Below, piece after piece: positions 12,323 to 21,706 of a stretch of 64,000 nt of DNA; position 1 is the stretch's first letter, and every line of letters begins with the position of its first letter. Where the stretch lies: contig NZ_MVHE01000015.1 of assembly GCF_002086155.1 (NCBI RefSeq), forward strand, positions 42,943 through 106,942. Reading direction: 5' to 3'. Under the pieces are notes generated by a model. The model saw only the letters and a program-made list of their open reading frames with translations, was not told the origin of the DNA and searched no databases. Source of the stretch: Mycobacterium angelicum. Lineage in GTDB: Bacteria; Actinomycetota; Actinomycetes; Mycobacteriales; Mycobacteriaceae. A program made the translations under genes and the position numbers.

Positions 12323-12737
12323 CGTGCTGGTGATTCGTGCCGACCTGGTGGATGCCATGGTCGCACACGCGCGCCGCGACCATCCCGACGAAGCCTGCGG
12401 CGTGTTAGCCGGCCCGGAGGGCTCTGACCGCCCCCAGCGGCACATACCGATGGCCAACGCCGAGCGCTCGCCCACCTTCTACCGCTTCGACTCACACGAG
12501 CAGCTCAAAGTGTGGCGTTCCCTCGAGGAGGCGGGCGAGGCCGCCATCGTCATCTATCACTCACACACCGCGACCGAGGCCTACCCGAGTCGCACGGACG
12601 TAAAGTTGGCCGCTGAACCGGATGCGCACTACGTGCTGGTGTCCACCCGCGACCCCGAGCAGCACGAGCTGCGCAGCTATCGCATCGTCGACGGCGTTGT
12701 CACCGAGGAACCCGTTGACATCGCCGAGCAATACTGA
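12315..12737 (+). CDS. mec: CysO-cysteine peptidase Mec (JAMM/MPN+)
   Basis: Zinc metallopeptidase that releases cysteine from the CysO-cysteine adduct in the sulfide-dependent cysteine pathway. 140 residues with the full JAMM set: Glu26 in D-E-A-C-G, His82-Ser-His84, Ser92 and Asp95 (H-S-H-T-x7-S-x2-D). Starts inside the preceding gene (8-bp overlap) and is followed by cysO after 21 bp. Function follows from the motif and the mec-cysO-cysM context. Confidence 0.96.
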
Positions 12738-12758
12738 TCAGACCCGAGAAAGGCCCTC

Positions 12759-14686
<1,928 letters not shown>

Positions 14687-14690
<4 letters not shown>

Positions 14691-15502
14691 ACGCACCACT
14701 GGCACCCGTCGGAGTATTCGACTCCGGCGTCGGGGGACTGACGGTTGCCCGCGCGATCATCGACCAACTGCCGGACGAGGACATTATCTACGTCGGCGAC
14801 ACCGGCAACGGACCGTATGGACCGTTGGCCATCCCCGAAATTCGGGCGCACGCGCTGGCCATCGGTGACGACTTGGTGGACCGCGGCGTCAAGGTGCTCG
14901 TGATCGCCTGCAACTCGGCGTCGGCGGCGTGCCTGCGCGATGCACGTGAACGCTACGACGTTCCCGTCGTCGAAGTCATCCTGCCGGCGGTACGCCGGGC
15001 GGTCGCGACCACCCGCAGTGGCCGCATCGGGGTCATCGGCACCCGGGCCACCATTACCTCGCACGCCTATCAGGACGCTTTCGCCGCTGCCCGCGACACC
15101 GAGATCACCGCGGTGGCATGTCCGCGGTTCGTCGACTTCGTCGAGCGCGGCGTCACCAGTGGACGTCAGGTGCTGGGCCTGGCGGAGGGATACCTGGAGC
15201 CGTTGCAGCGCGCCGAGGTCGACACACTGGTTCTCGGATGCACGCACTATCCGCTGCTGTCCGGACTGATTCAGCTGGTGATGGGCGAGGACGTCACGCT
15301 GGTGTCCAGTGCTGAAGAGACAGCTAAACAAGTGGTGCGGGTGCTGACCGAAGCCGACCTGCTGCGTCCGCATGACGCGCCGCCGGCAACCCGGGTGTTC
15401 GAGGCCACGGGAGATCCCGAGGCCTTCACAAGACTGGCGGCACGCTTCCTGGGACCCGCCGTTACCGGCGTTGAACCTGTGCGACACACCCACGTCTTAT
15501 AG
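14687..15502 (+). CDS. murI: glutamate racemase MurI
   Basis: Makes D-glutamate for peptidoglycan. 271 residues; catalytic cysteines Cys75 in IACNSASAA and Cys185 in LGCTHYPLL, plus [12 protein letters not shown] at the N-terminus. The frame is open far upstream to 14066, but ATG 14687 begins the conserved protein and overlaps the rhomboid stop (ATGA), implying coupled translation. Confidence 0.97.
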
Positions 15503-15578
15503 GTATGGAAATGATTCTGGTCACCCAATGCGGCGATGTTTTTACCATCGTGGTATCGGGCATGGCACAGTAGTGTCC

Positions 15579-16346
15579 GTGCGAATAACCGTACTCGGCT
15601 GCTCGGGCAGTGTGGTGGGTCCGGATTCGCCTGCGTCCGGCTACTTGCTCCGGGCTCCGGACACGCCACCCATCGTGATCGACTTCGGCGGGGGAGTGCT
15701 CGGCGCGCTGCAACGGCACACTGATCCGGGTTCGGTGCACGTGCTGTTGTCTCATCTACATGCCGACCATTGCCTGGATATGCCGGGACTATTCGTGTGG
15801 CGTCGCTACCACCCGTCGCGTCCGACCGGCAAGGTGCTGTTGTACGGGCCGAGCGACACCTGGTCGCGGTTGGGGGCGGCGTCCTCACCGTACGGTGGCG
15901 AGATCGACGACTGCTCCGACATCTTCGACATCCACCACTGGGTCGACGGTGAGGCGGTGACGGTGGGCGCGCTCACCGTGATGCCCAGGGTGGTTGCGCA
16001 CCCGACCGAGTCGTACGGCATGCGGTTCACCGATCCCAGCGGTGCCTGCCTGGTGTACAGCGGCGACACCGGAGCTTGCGATCAGCTCGTTGAGCTGGCC
16101 CGTGGCGCTGACGTTTTTCTCTGCGAGGCCTCCTGGACGCATTCGCCGAAGAACCCGCCCGATCTGCATCTGTCCGGCACGGAGGCTGGGCGGGCCGCGG
16201 CGCAGGCCGGCGTCCGCGAATTGCTGCTGACCCATATCCCGCCGTGGACCTCGCGTGAGGATGTGATCAGCGAGGCCAAGGCCGAGTTCGACGGCCCCGT
16301 ACACGCAGTGGTGTGCGGTGAGACGTTCGAAGTCAAGCGGGCCTGA
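15579..16346 (+). CDS. Rv1339-type metallo-beta-lactamase fold cAMP phosphodiesterase
   Basis: Atypical class II cyclic-nucleotide phosphodiesterase; its M. tuberculosis orthologue hydrolyses cAMP and influences antibiotic tolerance. Metal motif HLHADHCLD, later GDTG and a C-terminal L-L-L-T-H-I-P-P. The fold begins immediately at V-R-I-T-V-L-G-C-S-G, favouring GTG 15579 (255 residues). GTG 15573 and ATG 15528 are alternatives; the latter adds a 17-residue basic stretch. Last gene of the conserved block before the AraC-VOC insertion. Confidence 0.88.
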   Translation: MRITVLGCSGSVVGPDSPASGYLLRAPDTPPIVIDFGGGVLGALQRHTDPGSVHVLLSHLHADHCLDMPGLFVWRRYHPSRPTGKVLLYGPSDTWSRLGAASSPYGGEIDDCSDIFDIHHWVDGEAVTVGALTVMPRVVAHPTESYGMRFTDPSGACLVYSGDTGACDQLVELARGADVFLCEASWTHSPKNPPDLHLSGTEAGRAAAQAGVRELLLTHIPPWTSREDVISEAKAEFDGPVHAVVCGETFEVKRA

Positions 16347-16362
16347 TCGGCGTTGTAGCCAA

Positions 16363-16818
16363 GTGAGCACACCCGCGGACGCCCAGCGACTGCGTGACCT
16401 CAAGCTGCTGCGTCGGGTGCGCGACCGGATGGACCGCGAGTACGCCAAGCCGCTGAATGTTGAGGCGCTGGCCCGCGGTGTGAACATGTCGGCCGGGCAC
16501 CTCAGTCGCCAATTCAAAAGCGCATATGGGGAATCGCCGTATTCGTATTTGATGACGCGACGCATCGAGCGTGCGATGGCACTGTTGCGCCGTGGCGATC
16601 TCTCGGTAACCGACGTCTGCTTCGCGGTCGGCTGCTCGTCACTGGGCACCTTCAGCACCCGTTTCACCGAACTCGTTGGCATGCCTCCCAGCACCTATCG
16701 GGAACAGACGGCTCACGTCACCGCGGGCATGCCGTCCTGTGTGGAAAAGCAGGTGACCAGACCGATCAGGAATCGAGAAGCACCCTGGACCGGGCTCCAC
16801 CTAGCGTGGGAGTCATGA
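16363..16818 (+). CDS. AraC-family transcriptional regulator (short)
   Basis: DNA-binding protein of 151 residues, essentially only the double helix-turn-helix. The first helix pair is at L-N-V-E-A-L-A-R-G-V-N-M-S, the second at L-S-V-T-D-V-C-F-A-V-G, with the signature F-S-T-R-F-T-E-L-V-G-M-P-P-S-T-Y-R. No ligand domain is seen. Starts at GTG 16363, 16 bp after the phosphodiesterase gene; its stop overlaps the VOC start (ATGA). It probably regulates its own operon. Confidence 0.88.
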   Translation: MSTPADAQRLRDLKLLRRVRDRMDREYAKPLNVEALARGVNMSAGHLSRQFKSAYGESPYSYLMTRRIERAMALLRRGDLSVTDVCFAVGCSSLGTFSTRFTELVGMPPSTYREQTAHVTAGMPSCVEKQVTRPIRNREAPWTGLHLAWES

Positions 16819-17225
16819 ACATCACCATTCACTCGAGCTTCCTGCCGCACGAGGACCCCGAAGAGTCCCTGGCGTTCTATCGCGACTCCCTCGGCTTCGA
16901 GGTGCGGCTCGACGTCGGGAAGGACAGGATGCGCTGGGTTACCGTTGGCCCTCCGGATCAGCCCGACACCTCCATCGTCTTGTACCCGCCCACAGCCACC
17001 CCCGGCATCACCGACGAGGAGCGCCGCATCATCGCCGAGATGATGGCCAAGGGCACCTACGGCACGCTGCTGCTGGCCACTAAAGATCTCGACGGCACTT
17101 TCGAGCGGTTGCAGGCCAGCGATACCGAGGTGGTCCAGGAGCCGACCGAGCAGCCGTATGGGGTTCGTGACTGCGCACTGCGTGATCCCGCCGGCAACAT
17201 GGTCCGCATCCAGGAGGTGCCGTGA
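16815..17225 (+). CDS. VOC (glyoxalase/bleomycin-resistance fold) protein
   Basis: 136-residue paired beta-alpha-beta-beta-beta protein: H-E-D-P-E-E-S-L-A-F-Y-R-D-S-L-G-F opening and the D-P-A-G-N-M-V-R-I-Q-E end. Such proteins are usually metal-dependent isomerases, dioxygenases or binding proteins; no substrate can be assigned. ATG 16815 overlaps the AraC stop; GTG 16806 is less likely. It and the next gene are a frequent pair under a short AraC regulator. Confidence 0.85.
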   Translation: MNITIHSSFLPHEDPEESLAFYRDSLGFEVRLDVGKDRMRWVTVGPPDQPDTSIVLYPPTATPGITDEERRIIAEMMAKGTYGTLLLATKDLDGTFERLQASDTEVVQEPTEQPYGVRDCALRDPAGNMVRIQEVP

Positions 17226-17593
17226 GCGACGCTGGCGAGAAGATCGACGCCCGGATAAAAGAACTGTCCGATTGGCGGGGCGACATGCTCGCCAGGATCC
17301 GAACACTGGTTAAGCAGGTCGACAGCGACGTGGTCGAAGAGTGGAAGTGGCGTGGGGTTCCGGTCTGGTCGCACGACGGAATGATCTGCACCGGCGAGAC
17401 CTACCAAAACCACGTCAAGGTGACCTTCGCCAAAGGCGCCTCGTTGGACGACCCGGCGGGGCTGTTCAATTCCAGTCTCGAAGGCAATACCAGGCGTGCC
17501 ATCGACATTCGCGAGGGAGACACGCTCGATGACAAAGCGTTCAAAGCGCTGGTTCGCGAGGCCCTCGAGCTGAACGCTCAGCGCCGAACCTGA
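17222..17593 (+). CDS. DUF1801 family protein
   Basis: 123 residues from GTG 17222, overlapping the VOC stop by 4 bp. Core features are V-V-E-E-W-K-W-R-G-V-P-V-W-S and V-K-V-T-F-A-K-G-A-S-L, typical of the YdhG/DUF1801 fold (iron-chaperone-like in distant members). Biochemical role unknown. Third gene of the AraC-VOC-DUF1801 unit. Confidence 0.82.
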   Translation: MSDAGEKIDARIKELSDWRGDMLARIRTLVKQVDSDVVEEWKWRGVPVWSHDGMICTGETYQNHVKVTFAKGASLDDPAGLFNSSLEGNTRRAIDIREGDTLDDKAFKALVREALELNAQRRT

Positions 17594-17693
17594 CTCGTTA
17601 GGGCGGCCGTAGTGCCGTCTGAAAGTTGATACCGCATGCGCTGACGTGACGGTGTGATGGCCACTGACCGCATCGCCCGCCTCGTCGCCGGGT

Positions 17694-17699
17694 TAGGGT
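17694..17699 (+). promoter_or_regulatory. -10 element giving leaderless rph transcript
   Basis: TAGGGT (TANNNT) ends 7 bases before GTG 17707, with no ribosome binding site. This is the spacing of mycobacterial leaderless promoters. Confidence 0.5.
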
Positions 17700-17706
17700 G
17701 GGCGGC

Positions 17707-18486
17707 GTGTCAAAACGTGAAGACGGCCGCCTCGACGACGAGCTTCGCCCGGTGGTCATCACCCGGGGATTCACCGAGAACCCAGCGGGGTCGGTACTGA
17801 TCGAATTCGGTCACACCAAGGTGATGTGCACCGCCAGTGTCACCGAGGGCGTGCCCCGCTGGCGCAAGGGATCGGGACTGGGGTGGCTCACCGCCGAATA
17901 CGCCATGCTGCCGTCGGCCACCCACAGTCGTTCGGACCGGGAATCGGTGAAGGGCCGGCTCAGTGGGCGCACTCAGGAAATCAGTCGGCTGGTCGGCCGG
18001 TCGTTGCGAGCGTGCATCGACCTGGCGGCGTTGGGGGAGAACACCATTGCCGTCGACTGCGATGTGTTGCAGGCCGACGGCGGAACTCGCACCGCTGCCA
18101 TCACCGGAGCCTACGTGGCGTTGGCTGATGCGGTGACTTATCTGTCGGCGGCGGGCAAGTTGTCCGATCCCAGGCCGTTGTCGTGTGCGATCGCCGCGGT
18201 GAGCGTGGGCGTGGTCGACGGCAGGATCCGTGCCGACCTGCCTTACGAGGAAGATTCGCGCGCCGAGGTCGACATGAACGTCGTCGCCACCGACACCGGC
18301 ACCCTCGTTGAGGTGCAGGGCACCGGTGAGGGGGCCACCTTCCCCAGGTCAACCCTGGACAAGCTGCTCGACATGGCGCTGGGTGCGTGCGACAAGTTGT
18401 TCGCCGCTCAGCGCGAAGCGCTGGCACTGCCTTACCCCGGTGTGCTGCCCGACGGACCGCCGCCAACGAAGGCGTTCGGAAGCTGA
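17707..18486 (+). CDS. rph: ribonuclease PH
   Basis: Phosphorolytic 3'-5' exoribonuclease trimming tRNA 3' ends; forms a hexameric ring. 259 residues: SKREDGR start, [15 protein letters not shown], the conserved RxxR region [13 protein letters not shown] and [12 protein letters not shown]. The GTG at 17707 is favoured by family alignment and by the -10 box upstream; GTG 17698 would add three residues. Its stop overlaps the start of rdgB. Confidence 0.95.
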   Translation: MSKREDGRLDDELRPVVITRGFTENPAGSVLIEFGHTKVMCTASVTEGVPRWRKGSGLGWLTAEYAMLPSATHSRSDRESVKGRLSGRTQEISRLVGRSLRACIDLAALGENTIAVDCDVLQADGGTRTAAITGAYVALADAVTYLSAAGKLSDPRPLSCAIAAVSVGVVDGRIRADLPYEEDSRAEVDMNVVATDTGTLVEVQGTGEGATFPRSTLDKLLDMALGACDKLFAAQREALALPYPGVLPDGPPPTKAFGS

Positions 18487-19094
18487 CCCGCCTGCTGGTC
18501 GCCAGCCGCAACGCAAAGAAGCTGGCCGAACTGCGCCGGGTGCTCGACGGCGCTGGCTTGTCCGGGTTGAACCTGTTGTCGCTCAACGACGTTGGGTCGT
18601 TCGACGAAGCGCCGGAAACCGGTGCCACCTTCGAGGAGAACGCGCTCGCCAAGGCGCGTGACGCTTTCGCGGCGACGGGTCTGGCGAGCGTGGCCGACGA
18701 CTCCGGTTTGGAGGTGGCCGCACTCAACGGCATGCCGGGGGTGCTGTCGGCGCGCTGGTCGGGCCGTCATGGCGACGACGTCGGCAACACCGCGCTGCTG
18801 CTGGCGCAGTTGCGCGATGTGCCCGACGAGCGCCGCGGCGCGGCGTTCGTCTCGGCTTGCGCGCTGGTCTCGGGAGACGGTGAGGTCGTCGTGCGTGGGG
18901 AGTGGCGCGGCGCAATTGCCCACGAACCGAGCGGCGACGGCGGCTTCGGCTACGACCCGGTTTTCATTCCCGACGGATCGAAGCGCACCGCCGCGCAGCT
19001 CACTCCGGCGGAGAAAGATGCGGTATCGCACCGCGGTCGCGCGCTGGCGCTGCTAGTGCCCGCGTTGCGCGCTCTGTCGGCCAGCCGCGCGTGA
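18483..19094 (+). CDS. rdgB: dITP/XTP pyrophosphatase (RdgB/HAM1)
   Basis: House-cleaning NTPase that hydrolyses dITP and XTP to monophosphates. Conserved [10 protein letters not shown] at the N-terminus, [16 protein letters not shown], and S-H-R-G-R-A. No ATG, GTG or TTG lies near the conserved start. The best candidate is CTG 18483, overlapping the rph stop (CTGA) with GAAGG 10 bases upstream, giving 203 residues. The only conventional start, GTG 18387, would add a 32-residue extension lying inside rph. Confidence 0.9.
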   Translation: MTRLLVASRNAKKLAELRRVLDGAGLSGLNLLSLNDVGSFDEAPETGATFEENALAKARDAFAATGLASVADDSGLEVAALNGMPGVLSARWSGRHGDDVGNTALLLAQLRDVPDERRGAAFVSACALVSGDGEVVVRGEWRGAIAHEPSGDGGFGYDPVFIPDGSKRTAAQLTPAEKDAVSHRGRALALLVPALRALSASRA

Positions 19095-19143
19095 AACCAG
19101 CTTCACGTTCGGCCGCGAGCGTGAAACCAGGCTCACGTTCGGC
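19089..19143. repeat. two near-identical 25-bp hairpin repeats between convergent genes
   Basis: Copies at 19089-19113 and 19119-19143 differ by a dinucleotide. Copy 1 contains CGTGAA-ACCAGC-TTCACG, a 6-bp stem with 6-base loop. The rdgB stop codon lies in copy 1 and the next gene ends just beyond copy 2. The position suggests a bidirectional terminator, though no U-tract is present. Confidence 0.6.
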
Positions 19144-19150
19144 GTCACGG

Positions 19151-19507
19151 CTAGAGCCCGAACCGCGACTTGACGTCTCTGGTCTGGAAGTGCTCGACGA
19201 TGATGCCGACCAGAGGGATGGTGCCGGCTAACAACACGCCGATCGTCTTGCCGATCGGCCAGCGGACCTTGATCGCGAGGTTGAAGGCGGCCAGCACGTA
19301 GACGAAATAAACCCAGCCGTGCACCACTTCGATCCACCGGATTTCCCGGTGGAAAACCACGTGGGAAAAGATTTCGTAGCACAGCGCGATCAGCCAGATT
19401 CCCGTTGTCCATGCCATCACGCGGTAGGCGAGCAACGCCGTGCGAATTTTTTCAGCGGAAAAGACCGACGCAGGCTGCTGCGCTTCGGGTGTCTCGGGTG
19501 CGGTCAT
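19151..19507 (-). CDS. DUF3817 integral membrane protein
   Basis: 118-residue membrane protein (Rv1342c position). A hydrophilic Pro/Gln-rich N-terminus precedes three hydrophobic segments (A-W-T-T-G-I-W-L-I-A-L; V-Y-F-V-Y-V-L-A-A-F; T-I-G-V-L-L-A-G-T-I-P) and a cytoplasmic F-Q-T-R-D-V tail. Role unknown. Its start overlaps the stop of the upstream lipoprotein-like gene, so the two are co-translated. Confidence 0.88.
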   Translation of the reverse strand: MTAPETPEAQQPASVFSAEKIRTALLAYRVMAWTTGIWLIALCYEIFSHVVFHREIRWIEVVHGWVYFVYVLAAFNLAIKVRWPIGKTIGVLLAGTIPLVGIIVEHFQTRDVKSRFGL

Positions 19508-19884
19508 GCGGTGGTCCTGTTCTGCTTCTCGGCATCGCTCTTGGCGAGTTCGGCCAGGTAGGCGTTGTATTCCTGCATTGCGGGGTCGTCGGGTTGCCCG
19601 GCGGCGGGTTTGGGTCGTTCGGGCAGCAGTCCGGCGGGTAGCTCGGTCATGGCGCCCTTGTTCCGCGGTTCGGGCGGTACGTCTTCATAGCGGACGAACT
19701 TGCGGTACGCATAGACGCAGAAACCGGCGAACAGTGGCCACTGCAGTGCATAGCCGAGATTCTGATAGGTACCTGACACCGACTCGAACCGTGTCCACTG
19801 CCACCAGCCCAGAGCCAGGCAGCCGCAGGCCGCGATGATCACCAGAGCGATCAGCGCGGGCCTCCGACGACGTGTAGTCGACAC
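19504..19884 (-). CDS. lprD: LprD-like membrane/lipoprotein
   Basis: 126 residues (Rv1343c/LprD position). One N-terminal hydrophobic helix with a lipobox-like I-A-A-C (Cys about 20), a second hydrophobic stretch at L-Q-W-P-L-F-A-G-F-C-V-Y, then a charged tail rich in Pro and Glu. GTG 19884 matches the conserved start S-T-T-R-R-R-R-P-A-L; the frame continues to 19911. True lipidation versus a plain signal anchor cannot be decided from sequence. Confidence 0.85.
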   Translation of the reverse strand: MSTTRRRRPALIALVIIAACGCLALGWWQWTRFESVSGTYQNLGYALQWPLFAGFCVYAYRKFVRYEDVPPEPRNKGAMTELPAGLLPERPKPAAGQPDDPAMQEYNAYLAELAKSDAEKQNRTTA

Positions 19885-20005
19885 CCCACGACGGTACCGC
19901 GAGTGGCTCACGACGATCGTCGTGCTCTATCGCCGCCGTCACGAGCCAACACAGGTGAGACCTTTGCGGAGTTTGCCGGCGCGGCCAGCGTACGATCGGC
20001 ACCCT

Positions 20006-20089
20006 GCGGGCGTGATGAAATTGGCAAACATGATGGCTTTAGGTGCCATTGCTCGTAAGAGCTTGAGGGTTCGAGTCCCTCCGCCCGCA
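20006..20089 (+). tRNA. tRNA-Leu (anticodon UAG)
   Basis: 84-nt cloverleaf. Acceptor GCGGGCG pairs with CGCCCGC and is followed by discriminator A; CCA is not encoded. Anticodon stem ATGGC/GCCAT encloses loop TTTAGGT (anticodon TAG); a variable arm is present; T-arm GAGGG-TTCGAGT-CCCTC. Same position as the tRNA-Leu beside the siderophore locus in M. tuberculosis. tRNA genes are common integration points, and lineage-specific genes follow here. Confidence 0.95.
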
Positions 20090-20154
20090 CAATCTGAGCC
20101 GATTACGAGGCCGCTCGGCGCCGTAAAGCCCCCCTCACACAAGTGAATTGGGCG

Positions 20155-21354
20155 CTACCCTCCCGCAAGAGGTCGTGACATCACCCGTGGCGTGTGACCG
20201 TACCGCGGCACCATGCCGCCGCGCATGGCTGCTCCTGTTGGCATCCCCGGCATTCCCGGCACCCCGGACATTCCGGGGTCAGCGGTAGGCAGCGTCGTCA
20301 TTGGCGTGGCCTGGATTGCCCCGGCCGTGGCGATCTTTGGAACCGAGGCCCAGGCTGGGGGCACCGATAATTGCCCGACGTAACCAGCACTTCGGAATGC
20401 GGCCGATACCTCGCTGACCGGTTCGCTGGCCCCGAGACTGCGGGCGATCGTGGTCAGCGGCGCAAGTAGTTCGTTAGGTGCGCTCGCGGCTTCACCCAGG
20501 TTGGGCAGCAGCCCCACACTGCTCTCAACTCCCATCGTGTCGGTGACCATCGAGCTCAGGTTGTTCATCGATCCGATCGTTGCGTAGAAAGCGAGCAGTG
20601 CATCTAACACAGTGAAATCGTCGGCGACCAGCCCCGGGAAGAACGACGCGAACGCGTTGATCCCCTCACCTAATGGAATGAGAATCGCCGACAGCTCGGG
20701 GGCGATGGGCAGCAGCAACGTTCCCAGTTCGATTAGCAAGTCGCCGATGATGTTCCCGGTGTCGTCTCCTACGCTGGCCACCGCTTGGGCGACCGCGGTG
20801 TGCTGCGCGGACTGGCCGGCGGGATTGGTGGTCTGCTGCGGCGAGCTGAACGGCGTCAGTTGCCGCGCACTCGATGAGCTAGCCGCGTAGTCGTACATCA
20901 CGGTCGCATCCGTCGTCCACATTTCTGAGTACGCAAACTCCGTGGCCGCGATCGCCGCGGTGTTCTGGCCGAAGAAGTTGTCCGCTATCAGCGCGCGCAA
21001 TTGCGCGCGGTTGGCCGCAATCGTCGCTGGAGGCACGATCGTCGCGAATGCTTGCTCGAAGGCCGCGGCCGCGCCCGTCGCTTGCAGTGCCGTCTGCCGC
21101 GCCGAGGCGGCGGTCCTGTCCAGCCATTCGATGTACGGGCGGATGGAAGCCGCCATGATGGCCGATGATTGCCCCGTCCAATGTATGTCGGTGAGTTCTG
21201 AAAGTACCGAGCGATAGCCATCGGCAGCGGTGAGCAGCTCAGTCGACACGTCGTGCCAGCTCATCGCGGCCGCCCGCAGCGGGCCTGAGCCGCATCCGCT
21301 GTACATACGGGCCGAGTTGACCTCCGGCGGGTATAGCGCGAAATCGATGAACAC
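20155..21354 (-). CDS. PPE family protein, PPE-SVP subgroup
   Basis: Probably an ESX-secreted or outer-membrane-associated protein. 399 residues from GTG 21354, with AGGAG six bases upstream. The N-terminal PPE domain contains D-F-A-L-Y-P-P-E-V-N-S-A-R-M-Y and the W-T-G helix-turn. N-F-F-G-Q-N-T and S-E-M-W-T-T-D follow, then the SVP motif G-Q-L-S-V-P-P-A-W and a Met/Gly/Pro-rich tail. No PE partner is adjacent. It faces irtA across a gap with an IdeR-like box, so iron repression is likely. A frame extension to 21522 lacks PPE homology. Confidence 0.9.
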   Translation of the reverse strand: MFIDFALYPPEVNSARMYSGCGSGPLRAAAMSWHDVSTELLTAADGYRSVLSELTDIHWTGQSSAIMAASIRPYIEWLDRTAASARQTALQATGAAAAFEQAFATIVPPATIAANRAQLRALIADNFFGQNTAAIAATEFAYSEMWTTDATVMYDYAASSSSARQLTPFSSPQQTTNPAGQSAQHTAVAQAVASVGDDTGNIIGDLLIELGTLLLPIAPELSAILIPLGEGINAFASFFPGLVADDFTVLDALLAFYATIGSMNNLSSMVTDTMGVESSVGLLPNLGEAASAPNELLAPLTTIARSLGASEPVSEVSAAFRSAGYVGQLSVPPAWASVPKIATAGAIQATPMTTLPTADPGMSGVPGMPGMPTGAAMRGGMVPRYGHTPRVMSRPLAGG

Positions 21355-21706
21355 TGCCCACTCCTGTCTAGCCAATTGAGGTGACGCTGGTCCCCAGTGG
21401 CTACGTCGGCGCCAGGGCAGGCGCCAAGAGTGGATCAAAGGGCGCGATAGCGGCGCATGCATCGCCGGTCCCTCAGTCAACTGACAGGAAGTGATAACTA
21501 ACTCCACCACCGCTCGCCCCACTCACGCCGGTTACCGTGGGCCGGGATTGCCGAGCGACCAAGTTTGACCTTTGGTAAGGCAACCCTTAGTTTGGTGGAT
21601 AGCTTGCCGGGGCGTCCGCAGATGCAAGAACGATGACGCCGCGCGCCGGCGAACCACCACCCACTTGTCGCGATGGACAACGTGTGGCTCCAGGAGAGGA
21701 TCGTTG
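21355..21706. promoter_or_regulatory. divergent PPE / irtA promoter region
   Basis: 352 bp without a gene. It holds the PPE ribosome binding site (rc of 21361-21366), an IdeR-like box at 21571-21589, and the irtA ribosome binding site GGAGAGGA near 21692-21699. Confidence 0.7.
21571..21589 (+). promoter_or_regulatory. IdeR-like iron box
   Basis: TTTGGTAAGGCAACCCTTA matches 14 of 19 positions of the IdeR consensus TTAGGTTAGGCTAACCTAA. It lies 117 bp before the irtA start and 216 bp before the PPE start. IdeR-Fe2+ represses irtAB in M. tuberculosis; binding here is inferred. Confidence 0.75.
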
